Shown here piece after piece: positions 9,114-17,972 of a DNA stretch of 64,000 nt (position 1 is the first letter of the stretch; the number at the start of each line of letters is the position of its first letter). The translations under genes were made by a program, and so were the position numbers. Under the pieces are notes generated by a model. That model searched no databases, was not told where the DNA came from, and worked only from the letters and a program-made list of their open reading frames with translations. Origin of the DNA: Paraburkholderia acidipaludis NBRC 101816. GTDB taxonomy: Bacteria > Pseudomonadota > Gammaproteobacteria > Burkholderiales > Burkholderiaceae. The DNA lies in contig NZ_BAXZ01000004.1 in NCBI RefSeq assembly GCF_000684975.1, positions 186,001 through 250,000 on the forward strand. The letters run 5' to 3'.

Positions 9114-10785
9114 CATGCACGCCGCCCTCGTGAAGCGCGCTCGCGCTCGTATACGGCCGCGCCACGAACGCGGGCGCGCACGCGGCTTCACGCTGATCGA
9201 AGTGCTGGCCGCGCTGGCGATCGCGGCGATGATGCTGGTGGGCCTCGTCGCGATGATCAATTCGTCGCTGCAGGACACGCAGGCACAGCAAGCGGCGCTC
9301 TACCAGTCGCAGCTGAGCACGGCCGCCACGCAGCTGATCCGGCAGAACTACACGGCGCTGAGCGCGGCGGCCACCCCCTCTACGCCGGTGGTGGCCGCGC
9401 TCACGGGCACGACGTATCAGCTGTCGACCTACCTGTCGAGCGCGATGAACAACGTGAACTCTTACGGGCAGACGCCGTGTCTGCTGATCTATGCCGCGTC
9501 GCCGACGGGCGCGCTGCAGGGGCTGCTCGTGACGGAAGGCGGCCGCAAGATTGCGGACGCGGAGCTGGGCTATATCGCCGCGAACTCGGGCGCGGGCGGC
9601 GGCTCGATGCAGGCGATCAACACCCCGGCCGGCGAGGCGAAAGGCGCCTACGGAAGCTGGACGCTGGCGACGCCGAACCCGGCGGGCGCGTCGTGCTCGG
9701 GCACGGCGACCGGCGTGGGGCATCCGGCGAGCCTCATCTATTACAACGGCGCGCAGGCGCAGAATGCCGACTACCTGTACCGCGTGGCCGTGCCGGGCGA
9801 CCCGGCGGCCAACACGATGCAGGTGCCGATCGTGCTTGCGCAGGGGACCACGGCCTACGTCGACTATGCACCTTGCGCGCAATCCGGCTCGATTGCGGCG
9901 GACTCGGACGGCAACGTGCTGAACTGCAACGACGCGTCCATGCAATGGACGCCGGAAGCCTCGTTTCACTGGCGCGAGCCGGTGGCCGATGCGGCGTCGT
10001 TGCCGACGCCGGCCAATCAGGGCGACGTGCGCATGACCAACGCGACCAATCGCGCCTACGTGTACAACGGGACTGCCTGGCAGGCGCTCGCGGTGGACGA
10101 GTCGGGCGCCATCGCGCTCGGCAATTCGGCGACGATCGGCGGGACGTGCACGTCGGCGGCGAACACCACGTCCGTCACGACCGATGCCGCCGGGGATGTG
10201 CTGTCCTGCCAGAACGGTACGTGGGAGCCGCAGACCGCAATCTTGCCGGGAACGACGTACACCGGTTGCCAGCTCATCGTACCGAACCCGAATCCCGTGT
10301 CGGACTATAACTGTCCGGCCGACTCGGCACCCGATTACGGCAACACCGGCAACACGGGCGCGGGTTACTCGTATAACGGCGCCAACGGCACGTACTCCTA
10401 CACGTATATGTACACCGTTTCGCTCACGAAGCCGGGCGTCATCGTGGCCTCGACCTGGGCGCACATGAACGACGGCCTGTGCGGATCGACGCCAGGCTAC
10501 GCGGCGCAGATTTCTCAGGACGTCGACATAACCGGCCCCGGCATCACCACCCCTACCCATATCGAGAGCCAGAGCCCGACGCTGACCGACGACTCCGGCG
10601 GCATCAACAATTCGCTGACCCAGGCGGGTTCTGCCGGCACGTTTACCGTCACCGTGGTGACGAACTGGGCAACCTATTCGCCGAATCTCAGCACGCCGTG
10701 GACCAGCAACTACTGCGGCACGGGCGGAACGACCATACAAAACACGGCGGTCGCGGCGGGTTGGACGATCAGCACTTATTACTGA
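9106..10785 (+). CDS. pilV: Type IVb minor pilin / tip adhesin PilV
   Basis: 559-residue large prepilin-like protein. The basic leader ends RG, followed by FTLIEVLAALAIAAMMLVG with Glu at +5, a classic prepilin N-terminus. The rest is a long beta-rich, Cys-containing region resembling the PilV tip adhesin that decides receptor binding in R64. From about residue 305 (GDVRMTNATNRAYVYNGTAW) the protein looks like a fibre-tip module and ends with a Tyr/Asn/Gly-rich domain. In R64 this end is switched by a shufflon; no inverted alternative 3' segments or rci-like recombinase is seen here, so the tip seems fixed. Confidence 0.82.
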   Translation: MTDMHAALVKRARARIRPRHERGRARGFTLIEVLAALAIAAMMLVGLVAMINSSLQDTQAQQAALYQSQLSTAATQLIRQNYTALSAAATPSTPVVAALTGTTYQLSTYLSSAMNNVNSYGQTPCLLIYAASPTGALQGLLVTEGGRKIADAELGYIAANSGAGGGSMQAINTPAGEAKGAYGSWTLATPNPAGASCSGTATGVGHPASLIYYNGAQAQNADYLYRVAVPGDPAANTMQVPIVLAQGTTAYVDYAPCAQSGSIAADSDGNVLNCNDASMQWTPEASFHWREPVADAASLPTPANQGDVRMTNATNRAYVYNGTAWQALAVDESGAIALGNSATIGGTCTSAANTTSVTTDAAGDVLSCQNGTWEPQTAILPGTTYTGCQLIVPNPNPVSDYNCPADSAPDYGNTGNTGAGYSYNGANGTYSYTYMYTVSLTKPGVIVASTWAHMNDGLCGSTPGYAAQISQDVDITGPGITTPTHIESQSPTLTDDSGGINNSLTQAGSAGTFTVTVVTNWATYSPNLSTPWTSNYCGTGGTTIQNTAVAAGWTISTYY

Positions 10786-10818
10786 GCGAACCGGGTGCCC
10801 ATGCCGAAACTTTCCAGT

Positions 10819-11919
10819 TCAATGTTGCGCGAGCGTCTGCAGCATCTCGTGCAGTTCGAGCCGGTTGTACGTGGCGCGCAGCACGTCGCGCGCGAGGCAC
10901 TGGTTTTTGGAAACGAGGCTGAACAGATGATCGTTCAGCAGCCGGGACATGTTGTCCTCCTTGCGCTTCATGAACTCCGCGAGATACGGCACCTTCGCCG
11001 GGTCCACCAGCACGTTGCTGATCTGCTGGTTGTTGTTGAACAGCAGCTCGCTCGCGAGCACGAAGTTTTCGCCGTCGGCCGTCGGCACGAGGCACTGGCA
11101 GATCACGCCGATCAGGCAGTTCGCGAGGGCCGCCGCGTAGCGCTCGCGCTGCTCCGGCGGGAAAAACGACAGCAGGCGCGTGAGCGTGCCGATGGCGCTG
11201 CCCGTGTGCATGGTCGCGAGCACGAGGTGGCCCGATTCGCCCGCCTGCAGCGCGGTTTCCGCGGTTTCCGGGTCGCGCACTTCGCCAACCATGATCACGT
11301 CGGGCTTTTGCCGCAGCGCCTCGCGCAGGCCTGCCGGGAAGCTCGGCGTGTCGGTCGGCACTTCGCGCTGCGAAACGATCGACGTATGCCCCTCGATCTC
11401 GTACTCGATCGGCTCCTCGATCGTGATGATGTGGCTGTTGCGCGTGCGGTTGATGTGTTCGAGCAGCGAGGCGATCGTCGTCGTCTTGCCGGAGCCGGTC
11501 GGCCCGGTGACGAGTATGAGGCCCTTCGCGCTGTCGATCATCGAGCGCACGTAGGCCGGCAGGCCCACCTTGTCGAGCGGCATCGGCGTGAGCGGCAGGC
11601 GGCGGATCGAGATCACGAGCTTTCTGCCGCCGTTCGTGCGGTAGATGTTGCAGCGCAGACGGCAGCGCGTCAGCACGAACGGGCGGTCGATCGCGCCGCG
11701 CTGAAGCTGCGCTTCCCAGTCGGGTTCGATCGAGGCGAGCGTCGGCACCAGTTCGTCGTAAAGCACCGGCTCTTCGCCGACGGCGAGCCAGCCGCGCGGC
11801 GCCTTGATCATGATCGGCCTGTCCTGCTCGATATGAATGTCGGTGAAGGTCTGGCGCAAATCGATCAGTTCGAGAATTTCGCGCGTCAGATCGCGGCGTT
11901 CGTGCGCTGGAGCGTTCAT
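10819..11919 (-). CDS. pilT: PilT-type pilus retraction ATPase
   Basis: 366-residue hexameric secretion ATPase of the PilT branch: Walker A GPTGSGKTTT, Walker B region VIMVGEVRDPETAETALQAG and His box GHLVLATMHTGSA are present. It lacks the N1 domain and tetracysteine motif of assembly ATPases. PilT powers pilus retraction. The usual C-terminal AIRNLIRE retraction motif is not clearly recognisable (local sequence QISNVLVDP), so activity may differ. It is convergent with pilV and separately transcribed. A retraction ATPase is uncommon beside type IVb pilus operons. Confidence 0.85.
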   Translation of the reverse strand: MNAPAHERRDLTREILELIDLRQTFTDIHIEQDRPIMIKAPRGWLAVGEEPVLYDELVPTLASIEPDWEAQLQRGAIDRPFVLTRCRLRCNIYRTNGGRKLVISIRRLPLTPMPLDKVGLPAYVRSMIDSAKGLILVTGPTGSGKTTTIASLLEHINRTRNSHIITIEEPIEYEIEGHTSIVSQREVPTDTPSFPAGLREALRQKPDVIMVGEVRDPETAETALQAGESGHLVLATMHTGSAIGTLTRLLSFFPPEQRERYAAALANCLIGVICQCLVPTADGENFVLASELLFNNNQQISNVLVDPAKVPYLAEFMKRKEDNMSRLLNDHLFSLVSKNQCLARDVLRATYNRLELHEMLQTLAQH

Positions 11920-12045
11920 CGTTCAATGCCTTCCCATAAAAGTGGTAGCAAGAAATTACATGAAAACCTTGTCTACGTGTCGGAGAAGCAACTCGTGCCG
12001 CAACTCGTACCCGCAGCGCGCCTGTCTTGCGGCGGGTGACGCGTC

Positions 12046-13857
12046 ATGATCGCGGCGAACTGGAATCCTAAGCTGGGCCGGGTGGCCCTGTATGCGGCGC
12101 TCGTTCTTGGCGCGATTTTTTTCGTCGCTCGCGCCGCCCACGCCGCGCCCGTGCACTGGCGGACGTCGATCGTCGACTACGAAGCGCAGGGCAAGGATAT
12201 CAAGGACGTGCTGCGCGATTTTGGCGCAAGCCAGGGCATTCCGGCGCGGATCGCCCCCGAGCTTTCCGGCACCGTGAGCGGCAAGTTTCATCTGCCGCCG
12301 CGGCGTTTTCTCGACACGCTGGCCGCCTCGTTCGGCTTCGTCTGGTACTACGACGGCGAGGTGCTCGACATCTCCACCGCGTCGGACATGCAGAGCACGC
12401 TCGTGAAGCTCGATTCCGCCGGCACCGATGCGCTGCGCGAGGAGCTCGAACGGCTGCACATCGCCGACGACCGCTTTCCGATCGTCTACGACAGCGCGCA
12501 AGGCACGGCGCTCGTGAGCGGTCCGCCGCGCTACGTGCAGATGGTGAAGGACGTGGCCGCGCGCCTCGACGACAATGCCTCGCATCGCTCCGGCACCGAG
12601 GTGCGCGTTTTCCCGCTGCTTCACGCATGGGCCGAGGACCGCACGGTTCCGGTGGACGGACAGCCGGTGACGCTGCAGGGCGTCGCGGCCGTGCTCAATT
12701 CGATCTACCATCCGCACACGGACGCGAAGTCCGACAAGCAGGCGAGCAGCCAGGGCCGTTCGGCAACCGGCGTCGTGCACAACACGCCCGTCAACGACGT
12801 CAACGGCAACACGTATAACGGCCCCTATATTCCGCCCCCGCTGCCTTCCGGCGCCGCGGGCTCGGGCGCGAGCATGGGCATGTTCGGCGGCCTGACCGGG
12901 CAGCCTTCGCCGGCCATCCGGTCGGTGGTGGGCGACGCCCAGCAGGAACCGCAGCCGGCTTCGGGCAATTCGACGGCCGGCGCGGCGACGGACACGCTGC
13001 CGGTCATCGTGGCCGACCAGCGCACGAACTCGGTCGTGATTCGCGACACGCCGGACCGGATGGGGCAGTACGGCACGCTGATCCAGCGCCTCGACGTGAA
13101 GCCGCAGCTGATCGAGATCGAAGCGCACATCATCGAAATCCAGGACGCCGCGCTCGATCAGCTCGGCGTCGACTGGACGCTGAACAACAGCCACGTCAAC
13201 GTGCAGACCGGCACCGGCACGCTCGCGCAAAGCACGTATTCGGGCGGCACGATCACGCAGAACTTCGGCCAGACCACGCTGCCCGGCGGCGTGCTGGTCA
13301 ACGCGACGCCGGTGGGCGCTTCGGTCGCCGCGGTGCTCGGCGACGCGGGGCGCTACCTGATGGCGCGCGTTTCCGCGTTGACGCAGACGAATCTCGCCAA
13401 GATCGACGCGAGCCCGAAGGTCGTCACGCTCAACAACATCGAAGCGGTGATGGACAACCAGACGCAGTTCTTCGTGCCGGTGCAGGGCTACACGTCGGGC
13501 GATCTCTACAGCATTTCGACGGGCGTTTCGCTGCGCGTTCTGCCGATGGTCGTCGAAGAGGACGGCCAGACGCGCATCAAACTCGACGTCGCGATCCAGG
13601 ACGGCCAGCTCACGTCGCAAACCGTCAGCAATCTGCCCGTGATCCAGAACATGACGATCAACACGCAGGCGTTCATCAACGAAGGGCAGGCGCTCCTGAT
13701 CGCCGGCTATCGCGACGACAGCTCGACGAACGGTTCGACCGGCGTGCCGCTGCTTTCGAAGATTCCGGTGCTCGGCGCGCTGTTCCGCACGGACAGCAAA
13801 CAAGGTAGCCACATGGAGCAGCTGTTCCTGCTGTCGCCGCGCGTGATCACGCCTTAA
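12046..13857 (+). CDS. sctC: T3SS outer-membrane secretin SctC (HrcC)
   Basis: 603-residue secretin forming the outer-membrane ring of the T3SS. It has a signal peptide (about residues 1-34, ending AHA), N-terminal ring domains including SGTVSGKFHLPPRRFLDTLA and FGFVWYYDGEVLDI, a Gly/Pro-rich central insertion (about 255-310), and a full C-terminal secretin domain ending with VPLLSKIPVLGALFR and LFLLSPRVITP. It differs from the pilus secretin by lacking a lipobox and by its YscC/HrcC-type N-domains. It heads an operon with two regulatory genes and a second secretin-like gene. No hrpII box is visible upstream. Confidence 0.92.
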   Translation: MIAANWNPKLGRVALYAALVLGAIFFVARAAHAAPVHWRTSIVDYEAQGKDIKDVLRDFGASQGIPARIAPELSGTVSGKFHLPPRRFLDTLAASFGFVWYYDGEVLDISTASDMQSTLVKLDSAGTDALREELERLHIADDRFPIVYDSAQGTALVSGPPRYVQMVKDVAARLDDNASHRSGTEVRVFPLLHAWAEDRTVPVDGQPVTLQGVAAVLNSIYHPHTDAKSDKQASSQGRSATGVVHNTPVNDVNGNTYNGPYIPPPLPSGAAGSGASMGMFGGLTGQPSPAIRSVVGDAQQEPQPASGNSTAGAATDTLPVIVADQRTNSVVIRDTPDRMGQYGTLIQRLDVKPQLIEIEAHIIEIQDAALDQLGVDWTLNNSHVNVQTGTGTLAQSTYSGGTITQNFGQTTLPGGVLVNATPVGASVAAVLGDAGRYLMARVSALTQTNLAKIDASPKVVTLNNIEAVMDNQTQFFVPVQGYTSGDLYSISTGVSLRVLPMVVEEDGQTRIKLDVAIQDGQLTSQTVSNLPVIQNMTINTQAFINEGQALLIAGYRDDSSTNGSTGVPLLSKIPVLGALFRTDSKQGSHMEQLFLLSPRVITP

Positions 13858-13915
13858 CCGCCCGCCTTAACTGCCTGCTTTAACTGACATTCGCGAGAAA
13901 CGAGAGGAGACCGTC

Positions 13916-15004
13916 GTGGAGCCCGTTCATCCTATGCCCGAGAACGACGCAGGGCGTCCGCACGGCACGCTGGGCGGCCTGCCGTGCGGCGTCGTCGAGC
14001 TCGATGCCGGCGGCGCCGTGGTCCACGCGAATGCCCGGGCGCTCGAGATGCTGAAGATGGACCTGCCGGCCGGACTCGACTTCAGCGTGGGGCTCAGCGA
14101 GCGCTTCGAGCTCGACGACGTGCCGCGCGCACGCGACCTGGAAACGGGCCGCGAGCTGCGCATCGACGAGACCACGCTGTGGATCCAGGCGGGCCCGAGC
14201 GGCGCGGGCGCCGCCGGCACGCTGATCGCGGTGACCGACGTCACGCCTTTCGCGCGCGCGCTCGACGAACGCGCGATGTCGCTGCGCTTCCTGCTGCACG
14301 ATCTGCGCTCGCCGCTCAACTCGATCAGCGCGCTCACGCAGCTCGACGCGAGCGACCCGGAGGCATTCGAGCGCTGCGGAGGCATGCGGCAGATCACCGA
14401 GCTCGCGCATTACGTGCTGTCGCTCGGCGAGCAGTTCATTTTCACGTCGGTGACCGAGCATCTGAACCGGCGCGACTTCAAGCGGCTCGACCTGCGCGCG
14501 ACGCTGCGCCAGATCATTTCGCAACTGGAGGTCACGGCCGTCTATTGCGGCGTCGCGCTGCAGCTCTGGCTGCCCGACAGCTCGCCGATATGGGTGAACG
14601 GCATGCGCAACTTCGTCGCCCGCGCGATCCAGAACGTGATCGACAACGCCGTTCGCGCGTCGCCGCGCGGCGAAGCCGTCACCGTTTCGCTGCGGCATGT
14701 CGAGGGCTTCGCGGAGGTGCTCGTCAACGACCGCGCGGGCGGGCTGCCGGGGCTACTCGAAGGCGAGCGGCTCACCGATTTCGAAAAGCTCGGCAAGAAA
14801 ACGGCCACCGGTTTCGGTCTCGGGCTCAAGCTCGCGGTGCAGATCGTCGGCATGCACGGCGGCGCACTCTACGCCGAGCTCAACGGTCAAGGGGGTACCA
14901 TGTTCGTCCTGCGCCTGCCGTGCCTGAATCCGGTCGCGCCGGTGCGGGCGCCGACGTCGCTTGTCGACGCGGACCGGGCGCTGCGCGCGGGACGTCCCGA
15001 TTGA
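13916..15004 (+). CDS. Sensor histidine kinase next to T3SS secretin
   Basis: 362-residue soluble histidine kinase. A PAS-like region (about residues 20-115) precedes an H-box (LLHDLRSPLNSI, His128) and an HATPase domain with N-box (NVIDNAVRASPRG) and G-box (GFGLGLKLAVQIVGMHGG). No transmembrane segment is visible, so the signal is probably cytoplasmic. GTG 13916 is chosen because AGAGGAG lies just upstream. The response regulator follows after 13 bases, so the two very likely form a pair. Its place in the sctC operon suggests control of secretion; that role is inferred. Confidence 0.82.
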   Translation: MEPVHPMPENDAGRPHGTLGGLPCGVVELDAGGAVVHANARALEMLKMDLPAGLDFSVGLSERFELDDVPRARDLETGRELRIDETTLWIQAGPSGAGAAGTLIAVTDVTPFARALDERAMSLRFLLHDLRSPLNSISALTQLDASDPEAFERCGGMRQITELAHYVLSLGEQFIFTSVTEHLNRRDFKRLDLRATLRQIISQLEVTAVYCGVALQLWLPDSSPIWVNGMRNFVARAIQNVIDNAVRASPRGEAVTVSLRHVEGFAEVLVNDRAGGLPGLLEGERLTDFEKLGKKTATGFGLGLKLAVQIVGMHGGALYAELNGQGGTMFVLRLPCLNPVAPVRAPTSLVDADRALRAGRPD

Positions 15005-15017
15005 AAAGGGTTTGACG

Positions 15018-15776
15018 ATGAAATCGCTTGCAGGCAAACCGGTACGCATTCTGTTCGTGGAAGACGATGTGGCGCACCATGCGCTGGTCCGTTCGTGGCT
15101 GAAAGCTGAGGACTACCATGTGGACGCGTTTCATAGCGGCCTCGAAGCGCAGCAATTTCTCGCGGACAACTGGGCCGACCTCGCCATTCTCGACTGGGAC
15201 CTGCCCGGCGTGAACGGCGACAAGCTGCTGCAGAAGATCCGCGGCCGTTCGCAGTCGACCATGCCCGTCATCTTCCAGACCGTGCATTCCGCCGAGTCCG
15301 ACATCGTTCGCATTCTCGATGCGGGCGCCGACGACTATCTGGTGAAGCCATACGACCGGCAAGTGCTGCTCGCGCGCGCGCGCGTGCTGTTGCGCCGCTT
15401 CGCGCCGATGAACGTGCAGGGCCGCAAGATGCTGGTCGAGGAGGGCTGCGCGCTCGACCAGCAGGCGCGCTCGCTCGTGGTCGGCGGCACGGCGCACAAG
15501 CTCGGCACGAAGGAATTCGACATTCTGTGGCACCTCGCGCGCCACATGGGGGCGGTGGTGCTCAGGCAGGATCTGATGAGCGTGGTGTGGGGCTGGGACG
15601 CGGCGGTGCAAAGCCGGTCCGTCGACATGTACGTGAGCCGGGTGCGCGCGAGCCTGAAAGCGGCGGGCGTGGAGTGGAGCGTGCAGTCGGTCTATGCCAC
15701 CGGCTACCGGCTGACGCTCAGGCCCGACACCGGCCCGCAGGCGGACGCCGGTTCGCGCGCGGCGGAGCAGCCATGA
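15018..15776 (+). CDS. OmpR-family response regulator, HrpG-like
   Basis: 252-residue response regulator: receiver domain with acidic pocket (EDD) and phosphoacceptor Asp59 (ILDWDLPGVNG), conserved Lys (LVKPYD), then a winged-helix DNA-binding domain (KEFDILWHLARHMGAVVL to SVDMYVSRVRASL). Size and place fit HrpG, the OmpR-type regulator that switches on the AraC activator HrpB/HrpX in Ralstonia and Xanthomonas. Unlike Ralstonia HrpG, it is next to a kinase gene. Its stop overlaps the next gene (ATGA). HrpG orthology is inferred, not proven. Confidence 0.8.
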   Translation: MKSLAGKPVRILFVEDDVAHHALVRSWLKAEDYHVDAFHSGLEAQQFLADNWADLAILDWDLPGVNGDKLLQKIRGRSQSTMPVIFQTVHSAESDIVRILDAGADDYLVKPYDRQVLLARARVLLRRFAPMNVQGRKMLVEEGCALDQQARSLVVGGTAHKLGTKEFDILWHLARHMGAVVLRQDLMSVVWGWDAAVQSRSVDMYVSRVRASLKAAGVEWSVQSVYATGYRLTLRPDTGPQADAGSRAAEQP

Positions 15777-17125
15777 GCGCGCGCGCGCTTCGTTTCGTCG
15801 TGCGGGCGGCGCCCGCAGTCAGTGCATTGGCGGGTGCACTGCTTGGTGCGCTGTTTGGTGCATTGATCGGCGCGCCGCCCGCGCTGGCCGCCGAGCCCAA
15901 CTGGGCCGGCAGCCGCTTCGTCTATGCGACGAACGGCAGCAGCGTGGCGGACACGCTCAACGTGTTCGGCGCGGGCCAGCACATGCCGGTGCGGATCGAC
16001 GGCCGTGTAGACGGTGTCGTGAGCGGCCGCTTCGACCTGTCGCCGGCGCGCTTTCTCGACATGCTCGGGCAATCGTATGGCTTCGTCTGGTACTACGACG
16101 GCGCGGTGCTGCAGGTCTCGCCGACCGGTGCGCAGTCACAGCTGGCGATTCATCCCAACTACCTCTCGGCGAGCGCGCTGCGCGCGGCGCTCGACCAGTC
16201 CGGCGTGACCGACGATCATTTCCCGCTGAGGGTGGACGATGCCGCCGGGACGGTGACGACCTTCGGGCCGCCGAGTTACGTCGAGCGCATACGGACCGCG
16301 GCCGCGCGCTTCGAGGGCGACGCGAAAGACCGCGTGCGCACGACGGTGCGCGTTTTCCGCCTGACGAACACCAATGCCGCGGACGTCACGCGCGTGATCG
16401 ACGGCCGCCCGGTGGTGGTGCCGGGTGCGGCCACGCGCTTGCGGCAGCGTTTCGGGCAACGCTTTGGGCTACACACACCGGCGCAACAGGTCGTCGAGTT
16501 CGATGCGCCGCTGCCGGCCATCGAGGCCGACGCGACGACGAACTCGATCCTGGTCCGCGACAAACCGGAGCGGATCGACGCGGACGGCATGCTCGTGTCC
16601 GATCTCGACGTGCAGCCGCAGCTCGTTTCGGTCCAGGCCTGGGTGGTCGACGTCGACGCCGATGCGTTCGCCGCGCTGCAGCCCGCGTTGCCGCGCGGCG
16701 TGGCGGCCGGAGACGGAACGGGCGTCGCGGACGGCGCCCGCGCGCTCGTCGCCGGTCTCGAAGCGCTTGCGAAAGCGCGACGCGCGCAAATCGAGGTGTC
16801 GCAAACGGCGGTCACGCTCGACCGGTCGCCCGCCGTCATCGACCGTCACGAAGCGCGCATTGCCGCGAGCGACAGTCGAGACAGCTCCGGCTCCGGCGAC
16901 GCGGTGCCCGACGTGTGGCTCTCGGTCGATCCGACCATCGACCATGTGTCGCCAGCGCTCGGCATCGACTTGCTCGTCGAACTGGGACGCGCCGGCGACG
17001 GTGCGCGGCAACGAACCGTCGACGAAAACGTGATGCCCGGCCAGGGCCTCGTGATCGCCGCGCCGGGTTCCACTCCAGGCGCGCGGCAGCGGCTGGTGCT
17101 GCTGATTCCGGGCGTGGCCGCGTAA
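15773..17125 (+). CDS. Shortened secretin-like protein paralogous to SctC
   Basis: 450-residue exported protein (signal peptide about residues 1-41, ending ALA) that repeats the SctC N-terminal plan: VSGRFDLSPARFLDMLG and YGFVWYYDGAVLQVS match SctC closely. The EADATTNSILVRDKPERID segment parallels VADQRTNSVVIRDTPDRM of SctC. After this the pore domain is much shortened (about 150 residues fewer) and the hallmark near-C-terminal secretin motif (PLLSKIPVLGALF in SctC) is missing; the end reads MPGQGLVIAAPG then LVLLIPGVAA. It cannot easily form a complete barrel alone. It may be an accessory ring protein or an eroding duplicate. It overlaps the response regulator gene by four bases. Confidence 0.75.
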   Translation: MSARALRFVVRAAPAVSALAGALLGALFGALIGAPPALAAEPNWAGSRFVYATNGSSVADTLNVFGAGQHMPVRIDGRVDGVVSGRFDLSPARFLDMLGQSYGFVWYYDGAVLQVSPTGAQSQLAIHPNYLSASALRAALDQSGVTDDHFPLRVDDAAGTVTTFGPPSYVERIRTAAARFEGDAKDRVRTTVRVFRLTNTNAADVTRVIDGRPVVVPGAATRLRQRFGQRFGLHTPAQQVVEFDAPLPAIEADATTNSILVRDKPERIDADGMLVSDLDVQPQLVSVQAWVVDVDADAFAALQPALPRGVAAGDGTGVADGARALVAGLEALAKARRAQIEVSQTAVTLDRSPAVIDRHEARIAASDSRDSSGSGDAVPDVWLSVDPTIDHVSPALGIDLLVELGRAGDGARQRTVDENVMPGQGLVIAAPGSTPGARQRLVLLIPGVAA

Positions 17126-17129
17126 CACG

Positions 17130-17585
17130 CTACGCGCGCAGCCACATGAGGTTGCCGGAGGCGATCCCTTCGAACATTTCGTCGGGCGACTCGAGAATAT
17201 TGGTCTGCCAGTAGCGGCCATGCTCGGCGTAGTGTCCGAAGAGGTCCGCGAGATATTCGCCGGTGGTGTCCGGCGTCATCGGCACGTAGACGAGCAGCAC
17301 GACGCTGCCGGTATCGGCATCGAGACAGAGCTGCGCCTGGTCCTGCGCATAGATCAGCAGATTCGCCTCGAGCATCAGCCGGAACACGACGAGCGATCGT
17401 CCCGGCGTCACCGCCCCGTAATGGAAGGTCACGTAAAGCGAATCCGGATCGCTTTCCTGATGGTCGAGATGGACGTCGAAGCCCTCGATTTCGAGTGCGC
17501 GCATCTCGGCAACGTACTCGGGGTCGGGCAGTCCGACGACATCGCAGATCTCGTAGATCAATTCGTCGAAACGTTCGCTGCTCAT
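17130..17585 (-). CDS. hpaB: CesT-like T3SS chaperone, HpaB-like
   Basis: 151-residue small acidic protein with the alpha/beta pattern of class I (CesT/Tir) secretion chaperones. It lies at the end of the sctU operon, downstream of the hrpE-like pilin gene, exactly where Xanthomonas carries hpaB. HpaB is a general chaperone that delivers effectors to the ATPase SctN. A strong stem-loop separates it from hrpE, so its mRNA level may differ from that of the pilin. It is convergent with the secretin-like gene, with four bases between the stops. Confidence 0.75.
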   Translation of the reverse strand: MSSERFDELIYEICDVVGLPDPEYVAEMRALEIEGFDVHLDHQESDPDSLYVTFHYGAVTPGRSLVVFRLMLEANLLIYAQDQAQLCLDADTGSVVLLVYVPMTPDTTGEYLADLFGHYAEHGRYWQTNILESPDEMFEGIASGNLMWLRA

Positions 17586-17643
17586 AGGCTGAAATCTTTA
17601 CGCGAATCTGGACGCGCTAACGGTGGCGGGCGCGAAGCGAGAA

Positions 17644-17684
17644 GGGCACGGAACCGGAAAGGAATGCTTACGGTTTCCGTGCCC
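17644..17684 (-). terminator. Stem-loop between hrpE-like and hpaB-like genes
   Basis: GGGCACGGAACCG and CGGTTTCCGTGCCC can pair over about 13 positions with one bulge around a short loop. The element lies 34 bases downstream of the pilin stop on the minus strand. No clear U-run follows, so it may be a partial terminator or an RNA-stabilising hairpin that lets the pilin message accumulate above hpaB. Confidence 0.55.
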
Positions 17685-17717
17685 TCGCGCGAGCGGGACT
17701 GGGCATTGCGGTACGGC

Positions 17718-17921
17718 TTACTGGCCCTTCGCGGCGTCGGAGATGTTCTTGGCGCCGTTGTTGCCGACCGTAGCCAGCGCGGACGTTTCCTGCTCCTTCA
17801 TGTTGATTTCCATCGAAGCCATCGTCATCGCGTTGCTCTGATCGGCCATCTGGTTCATTTGGCCGATCATGTCGGCGGTGTTCGAACCGGCCTGCGAGAC
17901 ACCCGAAGCGGCGTTGGACAT
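17718..17921 (-). CDS. hrpE: Small T3SS pilin/needle subunit, HrpE/HrpY-like
   Basis: 67-residue protein rich in Met, Gln, Asn and Ala with no Cys or Trp (start SNAASGVSQAG), helical in character. Size, composition and position immediately after the hrpD6-like gene match HrpE of Xanthomonas and HrpY of Ralstonia, the subunits of the extracellular Hrp pilus (SctF role). AAAGGAG lies a few bases before the start, a strong ribosome site fitting an abundant protein. Direct sequence identity to known pilins is weak by eye, so the call rests mainly on synteny. Confidence 0.65.
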   Translation of the reverse strand: MSNAASGVSQAGSNTADMIGQMNQMADQSNAMTMASMEINMKEQETSALATVGNNGAKNISDAAKGQ

Positions 17922-17972
17922 GGTAAAGCTCCTTTTGAGAAGTAAAGAGAGTGGATTGAAAAGTACTGCTGA

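Noticed and set aside
10000..10800. Shufflon at the 3' end of pilV
   Set aside because: No inverted repeats of the recombination-site type, no alternative tip segments and no recombinase gene are present.
11878..11914. TTCG pairs upstream of sctC
   Set aside because: The half-sites are 17 bases apart, lie inside pilT coding sequence and have no -10-like element at the usual distance, so no hrpII box is claimed for sctC.
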